Source: CANKJK01 sp964400405
Lineage (GTDB): Bacteria > Acidobacteriota > Vicinamibacteria > Vicinamibacterales > UBA2999
Length of the DNA stretch: 27,657 bases
Reading direction: 5' to 3'
Assembly: GCA_964400405.1 (NCBI GenBank)
Contig: CAYNUO010000037.1
Coordinates: 1 to 27,657 of the forward strand
Every line of letters starts with the position of its first letter. Position 1 is the first letter of the stretch. This document shows, in pieces, positions 1 through 7,638 of the stretch. The notes beneath the pieces are model-generated. The model saw only the letters and a program-made list of their open reading frames with translations. It had not been told where the DNA came from and did no database searches. Made by a program: the position numbers and the translations under genes.

Positions 1-10
1 CTGGAGCGAG

Positions 11-85
11 TGGCTCCTCGGGCTGGATTCGAACCAGCAACCCTCCGGTTAACAGCCGGATGCTCTGCCGTTGAGCTACCGAGGA
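11..85 (-). tRNA. tRNA-Asn (anticodon GTT)
   Basis: Read on the minus strand this is a complete cloverleaf. The acceptor stem TCCTCGG pairs with CCGAGGA, the D arm carries AGCTCAACGGCAGAGC, and the anticodon loop is CTGTTAA with anticodon GTT. The T arm contains GGTTCGAATCC. A 3' CCA is encoded (plus-strand TGG at 11-13). GTT reads asparagine codons AAC and AAU. No integrase or attachment-site duplication is visible beside it, so it does not look like an occupied integration site in this window. Confidence 0.96.
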
Positions 86-161
86 ATATAGGTGGGGGCC
101 GTGCGGGCCGGGCGAACCTTCAGATGGTACTGAAACTCGCCCGGAGCCGCAAGGTTTCCGC

Positions 162-992
162 CTAATTCAGGAACATCCGGTAGCCCCACTTCACGAGCTG
201 ATCCCGGTATTCCTTGCCGCCGCCCGCCGCGATGCCGCAGACGACCTTGTGCTTCGCGCACCCCTGGGCAATCTTCTGAATCGCCCCTTCCGTGTCGGGG
301 GCATAGGGCCGCGGCCCGTTCTTCGGCGGGCCGTCGCCGTAGCTGAGGCTCAGGTCGTAGGACCCGACCAGGATGGCCCCGATCCCGGGGACCGAAAGGA
401 TCTGGTCCAGGTTCTTCACGGCCTCGGCGGTCTCGATCATGGGGATGGCCATCAGCTCGCCGTCGGGGTTGAGCGGCCACACGTCGGCGCGCTTGAGCAG
501 GTCGTCGGCGCTCATCACGAGGGTCTTGCCGCCCCGGGGTGCGCCGCTCCGCGTGCCGCGTGGAATCGCGGCGACCTTCGAGCCCTTCTGCGGCGGGAAC
601 CGCATGGAGGCGACGACGCGCTCGGCGGACGCGCGGTTCTCGATGGACTGGAACACGACGCCCAGCGCGCCAAGGTCCAGCACCTGCAGCGCGGCCCACG
701 CGGAGGGCTCGTTGCCGTACATGGGGACGCGCACGATCGGCGCCTTCAGGAGCTTGCCGTCAGGCCCCTTCTGCGCGGCGGCGTCATCGAGCATCTTGCG
801 CAGGTCGCCGATGAGATACGGGTTGTGCTCCATGTCGATGAAGGTAAGCACCTCGCCGTCGGCAATGCCCCCGGCCTGGAGCCGCGCGATCATCGGGTTG
901 ATGCGCCCGGCCGGCGCGGGCGGCGCCTGCCCCGCAACAACCGCCCCCAACCCGACACCCAGCACCACCGCGCACACAAGTCCCTTGCCCAT
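162..992 (-). CDS. Exported HpcH/HpaI aldolase/citrate lyase family protein
   Basis: The 276-residue product has an N-terminal signal-like segment (about residues 1-22, hydrophobic, ending near VVAGQA) followed by an HpcH/HpaI TIM-barrel domain. Family features visible are a metal-ligand glutamate in the MIETAEAVKNL segment, the GSYDLSLSYG segment where relatives carry a metal-binding Asp (GxxDLS), and the ALGVVFQSIENRASAE strand-loop. Family members cleave or form C-C bonds of 2-keto acids such as 4-hydroxy-2-oxo-heptanedioate with a divalent metal; the substrate here cannot be told. I chose ATG at 992 because GGAGG lies six bases upstream; a TTG two codons earlier is also open. An export signal is unusual for this normally cytoplasmic class. 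It stands alone between tRNA-Asn and the photolyase gene. Confidence 0.85.
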   Translation of the reverse strand: MGKGLVCAVVLGVGLGAVVAGQAPPAPAGRINPMIARLQAGGIADGEVLTFIDMEHNPYLIGDLRKMLDDAAAQKGPDGKLLKAPIVRVPMYGNEPSAWAALQVLDLGALGVVFQSIENRASAERVVASMRFPPQKGSKVAAIPRGTRSGAPRGGKTLVMSADDLLKRADVWPLNPDGELMAIPMIETAEAVKNLDQILSVPGIGAILVGSYDLSLSYGDGPPKNGPRPYAPDTEGAIQKIAQGCAKHKVVCGIAAGGGKEYRDQLVKWGYRMFLN

Positions 993-1155
993 GGCCAACC
1001 TCCGGCGCGGAGCCTACCGCACCCGCCAGGCCCGCGCCAGCCGCGGTGTGTCGCACGCCACCGTAAGCGGTGACGGGGTGGCCGATGCGCGATCTCGCGG
1101 AGCTGTGGAGATGACCGCTCTTGATCCCGATCTGGCGAGAAGCCTCAGGGAACCA

Positions 1156-1172
1156 GCGAGACGGCGTCTCGC
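1156..1172. terminator. Small hairpin in the gene-free stretch 993-1277
   Basis: GCGAGAC, a GGC loop and GTCTCGC form a perfect 7-bp stem about 105 bases downstream of the photolyase stop. A second short hairpin (CACCG, TAAG loop, CGGTG) lies at 1059-1072. Neither has a T tract, so a terminator role is only a guess. I see no coding region or RNA gene in the rest of this 285-base stretch. Confidence 0.25.
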
Positions 1173-1277
1173 GTCCAGCGGCCGAGGCGGGCCTCGCAGC
1201 CAGATCCGGTCATCGGAACCGCGCAGCGAGAGCGCGTATCGGCCGCCCCGTCACAGGCGGTGGCTCTCTCGACGCGA

Positions 1278-2765
<1,488 letters not shown>

Positions 2766-2780
2766 GCGTGACCCCTGACG

Positions 2781-3602
2781 CTAGCGCGCGGCCCGGGACG
2801 CAGCGGCGGCCGTGGCGGCGGCAAACGACGCGAACGACTCGAAGTCCTCGAACCGGCGCCCGGACTCGACGGGGATCGCGGGCCAGTGGCCGCGTCCACC
2901 GAGCGCCAGCACGGCACCATGCGCGCGGCACGCTTCGGCCACGCGCGCCGCTTCGGCGAGCAGCGCCGACGGCTTCGACGCCACGGAGGCGGACAGGGCG
3001 ACCATGCGCGGCCGCCACTGCCGGATGGCGGTCACAAGCTCCTCTACGGGCATCGGCGCGCCGGCCCAGATCACGCGCCAGCCGGCTTCGCGCAGCGTCA
3101 GCTCCGTCAGCGCGAGGCCGCCCGTGTGGGTGTCGCCCTCGGCTGCGGCCATCAGGCACGCGGGAGAACCCGGCTGCAGTGGAATCGATTCCACGACGCG
3201 CGTCAGTGCCCGGCGGAGCCGGTCCGATGCCATGTGTTCTTCGGCCACGGTCAGCGACCCGCGCGCCCAGCGGTCGCCGACCTCGGCCAGCAGCGCTCCA
3301 ACCCGGCCGGCCACGCGGGTCCACGACCCCTGCTTCGCCCGCTCCTTGAGCAGCAGCGCCTCGACGAGAAACGGCCCTTCCTGATCGAGCAGCGCGTCGA
3401 TCCACTCGTCCCACTCGCCGGGCGCAGCGGACTGCGGCGCCAGAGTGCGGAGCAGTGCCTGCAGCTCGCTGCGGCGGAAGCGGCGATGCCCCCCGGCAGT
3501 GCGGACGCATTGCAGCCGCCCGCCATCCGCCCAGCGTTTGATCGCCGTCGGCCCGACACCGGCCAGACGGCACGCCTCCACGGTTGTCAGCAAATCGTCC
3601 AT
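2781..3602 (-). CDS. CarH/LitR-like MerR regulator with cobalamin-binding domain
   Basis: The 273-residue protein has an N-terminal MerR helix-turn-helix (about 4-52, including GPTAIKRWADGGRL and GGHRRFRR), a helical B12-cap region (about 65-140) and a C-terminal Rossmann-like cobalamin domain (about 147-250). Two hallmark motifs are visible. W112-x9-E122-H123 is the CarH adenosyl-shielding motif. E155-x-D157-x-H159-x-x-G162 has H159 as the expected lower axial Co ligand. In CarH, AdoCbl drives tetramerisation and repression in the dark, and light releases DNA. The residue after W112 is alanine, whereas Thermus CarH has His132 there, so the photo-adduct chemistry may differ. Start ATG 3602 is chosen because the HTH begins at once; an in-frame ATG at 3614 adds four residues. 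It heads the photolyase operon and is divergent from the 3697 gene. Confidence 0.9.
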   Translation of the reverse strand: MDDLLTTVEACRLAGVGPTAIKRWADGGRLQCVRTAGGHRRFRRSELQALLRTLAPQSAAPGEWDEWIDALLDQEGPFLVEALLLKERAKQGSWTRVAGRVGALLAEVGDRWARGSLTVAEEHMASDRLRRALTRVVESIPLQPGSPACLMAAAEGDTHTGGLALTELTLREAGWRVIWAGAPMPVEELVTAIRQWRPRMVALSASVASKPSALLAEAARVAEACRAHGAVLALGGRGHWPAIPVESGRRFEDFESFASFAAATAAAASRAAR

Positions 3603-3611
3603 GCCGCAGAG

Positions 3612-3638
3612 CATATAAGACGAATAAGACGATTTCAA
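3612..3638 (-). promoter_or_regulatory. Possible promoter of the CarH-like regulator/photolyase operon
   Basis: On the minus strand TTGAAA (3638-3633) and TATATG (3617-3612) resemble -35 and -10 boxes, but the 15-bp spacer is short. Such a promoter would start transcription very near the ATG at 3602, giving an almost leaderless mRNA. This agrees with the lack of a clear Shine-Dalgarno sequence. The boxes sit on top of the TAAGACGA repeats, as expected for an autorepressed regulator. This is inference from sequence only. Confidence 0.35.
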
Positions 3639-3653
3639 TAGACTAAATCGTCT
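3616..3653. promoter_or_regulatory. Candidate operator of the CarH-like regulator
   Basis: This AT-rich patch in a very GC-rich region lies between the two divergent operons. It contains two direct copies of TAAGACGA (3616-3623 and 3625-3632), starting 9 bp apart. The second copy leads into an inverted repeat: AGACGATTT (3627-3635), nine bases, then AAATCGTCT (3645-3653). Direct-repeat or palindromic operators overlapping promoters are known for CarH and CarA. The placement supports joint repression of the minus-strand regulator/photolyase genes and the plus-strand epimerase/DUF523 genes. Confidence 0.55.
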
Positions 3654-3667
3654 CTTAACCGTAGACT
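3639..3667 (+). promoter_or_regulatory. Possible promoter of the epimerase/DUF523-DUF1722 operon
   Basis: TAGACT at 3639-3644 and TAGACT at 3662-3667 are separated by exactly 17 bp. They match the -35 and -10 sigma-70 consensus at four of six positions each. The predicted start would be near 3674, about 23 bases before ATG 3697. The right arm of the inverted repeat lies inside the spacer, so a bound regulator would block it. Confidence 0.35.
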
Positions 3668-3696
3668 CAAGGCCAGCAGACAGGAACAGCGGGGAT

Positions 3697-5130
3697 ATGC
3701 GCATCACATTAACGGGAGCCACGGGGCTTGTCGGGCGGGCCCTGGTGCCGGCACTCCAGCGCCGGGGACACACGGTGGTCGCCTGGGTGCGCTCGGCTGA
3801 GCGGGCGCGTGCGCGGCTCGGCGCGGACGTGGTGCTCGTGGAGGACGACGGCACGGAGGCGCGGCTCCAGGAAGCACTGGCCGGCGCGGACGCCGTCGTG
3901 AATCTGGCGGGAGAGTCGATTCTGGGCGGGCGGTGGTCGACCCGGCGCCGCGCGGCGCTCCGGGCCAGCCGCGTGGATCTGACTGCCCGCCTGGTGACAG
4001 CGATGCGGACCCTCCCGCAGCCGCCGCGCGTCTTCGTCTCGGGCAGCGCGATCGGCTTCTACGGCAACCAGGGGGACAGACTCCTCCGCGAGGAGATGCC
4101 GGCCGGGACCGATTTCCTGGCCACCCTGTGTCGCGACTGGGAGGCGGCGGCCACCGCCGCAAGCGACCTGTGCCGCGTCGTCACGCTGCGCACGGGCGTC
4201 GTACTCGCGCGTGATGGCGGCGCGCTCCCGCTGATGACGCCGGCGTTCCGCCTGGGCCTGGGCGGCGCGGCCGGCCACGGCCGCCAGTTCATGTCGTGGA
4301 TTCACCTCCACGATCTCGTGGAGATCATCGTCAGGGCGCTCGACGACACCCGCTACGCGGGTCCGATCAACGCCGTCGCGCCGTCAGCCGTGCGGGCCAG
4401 GGACTTTGCGCACGCGGTCGGTGCAGCCCTCCGGCGGCCGGCCTGGGCGCCCTTGCCGGCCGTCGCGCTGCGCGCCGTGCTCGGCGAGGCCGCGGGCGTG
4501 CTGCTCGACAGCCAGGGCGCGCATCCGGGCCGGCTCATCGCGTGCGGCTTCACGTGGCGCTTCCCCACGCTGACCGCCGCACTCACTGACCTGCTCCGGT
4601 CCGATGCGTCCGTCTCGATCCGGACGGTCGACCCGGGTCGCATCCCTGAACACCCCTATCTCGCAGCCCGGCGCGCGCGCTACGTGCTCTTCAGCATCAC
4701 GACGGTGGACGCACCGGTGTCGGCCACGTTCCCGTTCTTCTCCAGGCCGGAGAATCTGGGGCTCATCACACCATCGGCGATGCAGTTCCTGATCACGAGC
4801 CGGCCGGACACCATCAGCGACGACGCGACCATCGACTACCGCATCAAGGTCAGCGGCGTCCCGATGACGTGGCGCACACGCATCACGTCGTGGGAGCCCG
4901 AGGCGCGGTTCGTGGACGTGCAGGAGTCGGGCCCGTATCGGAGCTGGTATCACGAGCACTCGTTCCGGGCCGACGGCGCCCGCACGGTCATGGAAGACCG
5001 CGTCTACTACGCGCCGCCGTTCGGCGTGCTCGGCCGGATCGCGCACGCGCTCGTCATCCGTCCCATGCTCCGGCACATTTTTCAGTACCGACAGGACGTC
5101 ATCCGCCTGCGGTTTGGAGGTACGACATGA
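3697..5130 (+). CDS. TIGR01777-family NAD(P)-dependent epimerase fused to SRPBCC domain
   Basis: The 477-residue protein has three parts. The N-terminal SDR-type epimerase domain (about 1-235) has the dinucleotide motif GATGLVG (7-13) and the SGSAIGFYG strand with the active-site tyrosine region. A DUF1731-like segment (about 250-295, with DSQGAHPGRL and GFTWRFPTL) follows, as in the YfcH/SDR39U1 family. The C-terminal SRPBCC/START-like domain (about 315-470) includes ERPGR-less features such as SWYHEHSF and MEDRVYYAPPFG. The substrate is unknown for the family, and the SRPBCC half suggests a hydrophobic ligand. Start ATG 3697 follows AGGAACAGCGGGG. The last codons overlap the next gene (ATGA), so translation is coupled. 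It is divergent from the CarH-like regulator and probably under its control. Confidence 0.9.
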   Translation: MRITLTGATGLVGRALVPALQRRGHTVVAWVRSAERARARLGADVVLVEDDGTEARLQEALAGADAVVNLAGESILGGRWSTRRRAALRASRVDLTARLVTAMRTLPQPPRVFVSGSAIGFYGNQGDRLLREEMPAGTDFLATLCRDWEAAATAASDLCRVVTLRTGVVLARDGGALPLMTPAFRLGLGGAAGHGRQFMSWIHLHDLVEIIVRALDDTRYAGPINAVAPSAVRARDFAHAVGAALRRPAWAPLPAVALRAVLGEAAGVLLDSQGAHPGRLIACGFTWRFPTLTAALTDLLRSDASVSIRTVDPGRIPEHPYLAARRARYVLFSITTVDAPVSATFPFFSRPENLGLITPSAMQFLITSRPDTISDDATIDYRIKVSGVPMTWRTRITSWEPEARFVDVQESGPYRSWYHEHSFRADGARTVMEDRVYYAPPFGVLGRIAHALVIRPMLRHIFQYRQDVIRLRFGGTT

Positions 5131-6089
5131 CCCCTCGTCTCGGCGTTTCGGCATGCCTGCTCGGCCGGCAGGTGCGGTTTGACGGCGGCCACGCGCGCAG
5201 TCCCTTCGTGACCGACGCGCTGGGCCCGTCGGTGGAGTGGGTGCCGGTGTGCCCGGAGATGGAAGCCGGGCTTGGCGCCCCGCGCGAAACGATCCGGCTC
5301 GTGACGATTGACGGGACCCGCCGCGCGATGACGACGCGAACCGGAGAGGACGTCACGCCGGCCCTGCAGGCCGCCATCGACGCCCGCGTCGAGATGCTGG
5401 CCGCGGCCAACCTCTCGGGCTTCGTGCTGAAGAAGGACTCCCCGAGCTGCGGTGTCGAGCGCGTCCGCGTCTACACGCCGGAGGGCGGAAAGACGCGGGA
5501 TGGACGCGGGCTCTTCGCGGAGGCGCTGATGCGCCGCCTGCCGCTGCTGCCCGTCGAGGAAGAGGGCCGGCTCGGCGACCCGCTGCTGCGCGACCAGTTC
5601 CTGAACCGGGTTTTCGCGCACCAGCGCATGACGGCGTTCTTCGCGGGCGCGTGGACGGTGGGCTCGCTCGTGCGCTTCCACACGGCGCAGAAGCTGGCGC
5701 TGCTGGCGCACCGGCCCGAGGGTTACCGGGAGCTCGGGCGTCTGGTCGCAGGTGCGGCGGGCATGCCACGCGCCGAACTCGCCGCCACCTATCAGCGCCG
5801 GTTCATGGCAATCCTGGCCGTTGCGCCCACGCCGGGCCGGCATGTGAACGTGCTGCAGCACGCCGCCGGTTACTGCACGCCGCACCTGGAGGCCGGCGAC
5901 CGTCGCGAGCTGCACGATGCCATCGCGGATTACGCCACGGGTGTCGTGCCGCTGGTCGTGCCGCGCACGCTGTGCCACCACCATGCACGGCGGCAGGGAC
6001 AGCAGTGGCTGCTCGATCAGAGCTACTTCGCGCCCTATCCGAAGGCGCTGATGCCGGGCGCCGCGCCGGTGATGGCGCGGCAGCGGTAG
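5127..6089 (+). CDS. DUF523-DUF1722 protein (TudS/YbgA-like)
   Basis: The 320-residue protein combines an N-terminal DUF523 domain (about 1-150) with a C-terminal DUF1722 (YbgA) domain (about 165-310). DUF523 includes the TudS thiouracil desulfurases, which carry a [4Fe-4S] cluster on three cysteines. Three cysteines in matching family motifs are present: C10 (SACLLG), C42 (VCPE) and C108 (SPSCG). The GLGAPRETIRL motif is also present. In E. coli ybgA is adjacent to the photolyase gene, and the same partnership appears here in a divergent arrangement. The start ATG overlaps the preceding stop, and GGAGG (5116-5120) is six bases upstream. A role in handling photodamaged or thiolated nucleosides is inferred, not shown. 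Confidence 0.9.
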   Translation: MTPRLGVSACLLGRQVRFDGGHARSPFVTDALGPSVEWVPVCPEMEAGLGAPRETIRLVTIDGTRRAMTTRTGEDVTPALQAAIDARVEMLAAANLSGFVLKKDSPSCGVERVRVYTPEGGKTRDGRGLFAEALMRRLPLLPVEEEGRLGDPLLRDQFLNRVFAHQRMTAFFAGAWTVGSLVRFHTAQKLALLAHRPEGYRELGRLVAGAAGMPRAELAATYQRRFMAILAVAPTPGRHVNVLQHAAGYCTPHLEAGDRRELHDAIADYATGVVPLVVPRTLCHHHARRQGQQWLLDQSYFAPYPKALMPGAAPVMARQR

Positions 6090-6098
6090 GAGGAACGG

Positions 6099-6725
6099 CT
6101 ACTTCTTCTTCGATCCGACGCGGCCCTTGTCGCCACCCGTGAAGCCGAGCTGCACGGCCGTGCCGACCAGACCCACGACGACCCACACGAGGAGCACCCA
6201 GCGCCTGCCGGGCGCGGGGTCGAGCGGATAGATCACCCACGCATCACCGGCGATCGCCGCGGCCATCGCGGCGCGATCACCCACGAGCGCCATCGCCCCG
6301 ACGAGCAGCGTCCACGAGCCGAGGAACGCCGTGCCGACGATGATCACGTAGCGCTGCAGATAGACGGCCACGACCGCGAACGCCACAGCGGCCAGCACCA
6401 CGACCCACACGCCGGGGTCGCCCTTGCCGAGCACCGAGAACACCAGGTGCGCGATGGTGGCGCCGAGCGCCGCGCCGGCGAGCGCCACGCCGACGAAGTA
6501 CGCCGCACGCAGGATCAGCGCCCCGACGATGCCGCCGACCAGCGCCGCAATCAGCATCGGCGTCGTATCGCTCACCCCGAAGATCGAGCTGGCCGCGAAC
6601 GCCCCGATGAGAAAACCGAAGACCAGCAGCACGATGCGGAAGAGCCGGTGGCCGAAGAAGCACGAGAGTGCGCCGCTCAGCAGCAGGACGATGGCGGCGG
6701 GAAGCTGGTAGGCGGCAGGCAGCAT
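6099..6725 (-). CDS. TMEM198/DUF4203-like multi-pass membrane protein
   Basis: The 208-residue product is almost wholly hydrophobic, with about seven membrane segments alternating with short loops. It begins AAIVLLLSGALSCFFG and FRIVLLVFGFLIGAFAASS and has a Lys-rich tail (GSKKK). The pattern of Gly/Ala-rich helices resembles DUF4203/TMEM198 proteins, whose role in bacteria is not established. Start ATG 6725 was chosen because a longer in-frame start at 6797 would add a charged segment lying inside recR. It begins seven bases after the recR stop and is probably the last gene of the dnaX operon. The family name is tentative; the membrane nature is clear. Confidence 0.75.
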   Translation of the reverse strand: MLPAAYQLPAAIVLLLSGALSCFFGHRLFRIVLLVFGFLIGAFAASSIFGVSDTTPMLIAALVGGIVGALILRAAYFVGVALAGAALGATIAHLVFSVLGKGDPGVWVVVLAAVAFAVVAVYLQRYVIIVGTAFLGSWTLLVGAMALVGDRAAMAAAIAGDAWVIYPLDPAPGRRWVLLVWVVVGLVGTAVQLGFTGGDKGRVGSKKK

Positions 6726-6732
6726 CGTCGGA

Positions 6733-7332
6733 TCAGAACTCCCGGCGGCCTTCCATCGCGCGCGACATCGTGATCTCGTCGGCGTACTCGAGGTCACTGC
6801 CGACGGGGATGCCCATCGCGATGCGGGTCACGCGCACGCCGAGCGGCTTCAGCAGGCGCGCCAGATACAGCGCGGTCGCCTCGCCTTCCACGGTCGGGTT
6901 CGTCGCGACGATCACCTCTTCGACGACGCCGGTGCCCACGCGCGCCAGCAGGCTCTTGATCTTCAGGTCGTCGGGGCCCACGCCCTGCAGCGGCGAGAGC
7001 GTGCCCATCAGCACGTGATACCCGCCCTTGAAGCCGCCCGTCTTCTCCACGACGGTGACGTTCTGCGGCTCCTCGACGACGCAGATGACCCGGGCATCGC
7101 GCGACGGGCTCGTGCAGAACGCGCACGGGTCGGCGTCGGTGATGTTGTGGCACACCGAGCAGTACGTGATCTTGTCCTTCACGTCGCGCAGCGCCTCGAC
7201 GAGCCGCTCGACGTCCTCGCGCGGCGTGCGCAGCACATGGAACGCCAGGCGCTGGGCGCTCTTGGCGCCGATGCCGGGCAGCTTCTGGAGGTGTTCGACC
7301 AGGCGGGTGAGCGATTCCGGAAGCGCAGGCAT
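6733..7332 (-). CDS. recR: Recombination protein RecR
   Basis: The 199-residue protein has the full RecR layout. A helix-hairpin-helix (LPGIGAKSAQRLAFHVL, 18-34) is followed by a C4 zinc finger with C58, C61, C70 and C73. A TOPRIM domain (about 80-175) has the VVEEPQNV acidic motif, and the GVRVTRIAMGIPVGSDLEYAD segment leads to the C-terminus. RecR works with RecF and RecO to load RecA on gapped DNA. Its start overlaps the stop of ybaB (ATGA at 7332), so it is translationally coupled, in the usual dnaX-ybaB-recR order. Confidence 0.97.
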   Translation of the reverse strand: MPALPESLTRLVEHLQKLPGIGAKSAQRLAFHVLRTPREDVERLVEALRDVKDKITYCSVCHNITDADPCAFCTSPSRDARVICVVEEPQNVTVVEKTGGFKGGYHVLMGTLSPLQGVGPDDLKIKSLLARVGTGVVEEVIVATNPTVEGEATALYLARLLKPLGVRVTRIAMGIPVGSDLEYADEITMSRAMEGRREF

Positions 7333-7631
7333 CAGGAGAGGCCGGGGATCTTCATGCCGCCCATGAGGCCGCTCATCTGGCGCCCGAGTTCCTCGTCGAC
7401 CTTGCGGTGCGCGTCGCTGACGGCCGCCACGACGAGGTCCTGCAGCATCTCGACGTCGTCCTTCGAGACCACTGCGGGGTCGAACTTCACCGCATGCAGC
7501 CGCTTGTCGCCGGACACGGTCACGGTGACCATGCCGCCGCCCGCGGTGCCTTCGACGCGCATGCCGGTCATCTGTTCCTGCAGACGCGCCTGCATCTCCT
7601 GCGCCTGCTTCATCATGTTCTGGATATTCAT
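7332..7631 (-). CDS. YbaB/EbfC family nucleoid-associated protein
   Basis: The 99-residue protein starts MNIQNMMKQAQEMQARLQEQM, the typical amphipathic helix of the family. The core VEGTAGGGMVTVTVSGDKRLHAVKFDP follows, and the helix DLVVAAVSDAHRKVDEEL precedes a Met/Gly-rich tail. Family members form tweezer-like dimers that bind DNA. An AAGG five bases before the ATG supports the start. It lies seven bases after dnaX and overlaps recR. Confidence 0.96.
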   Translation of the reverse strand: MNIQNMMKQAQEMQARLQEQMTGMRVEGTAGGGMVTVTVSGDKRLHAVKFDPAVVSKDDVEMLQDLVVAAVSDAHRKVDEELGRQMSGLMGGMKIPGLS

Positions 7632-7638
7632 CGCCGCC

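Noticed and set aside
11..161. tRNA-Asn as an integration site of a mobile element
   Set aside because: No integrase, no direct repeat of the tRNA end and no change in gene character is seen next to it.
3603..3854. N-terminal extension of the CarH-like frame
   Set aside because: It would cross the divergent promoter region and overlap the epimerase gene; the HTH begins right after ATG 3602.
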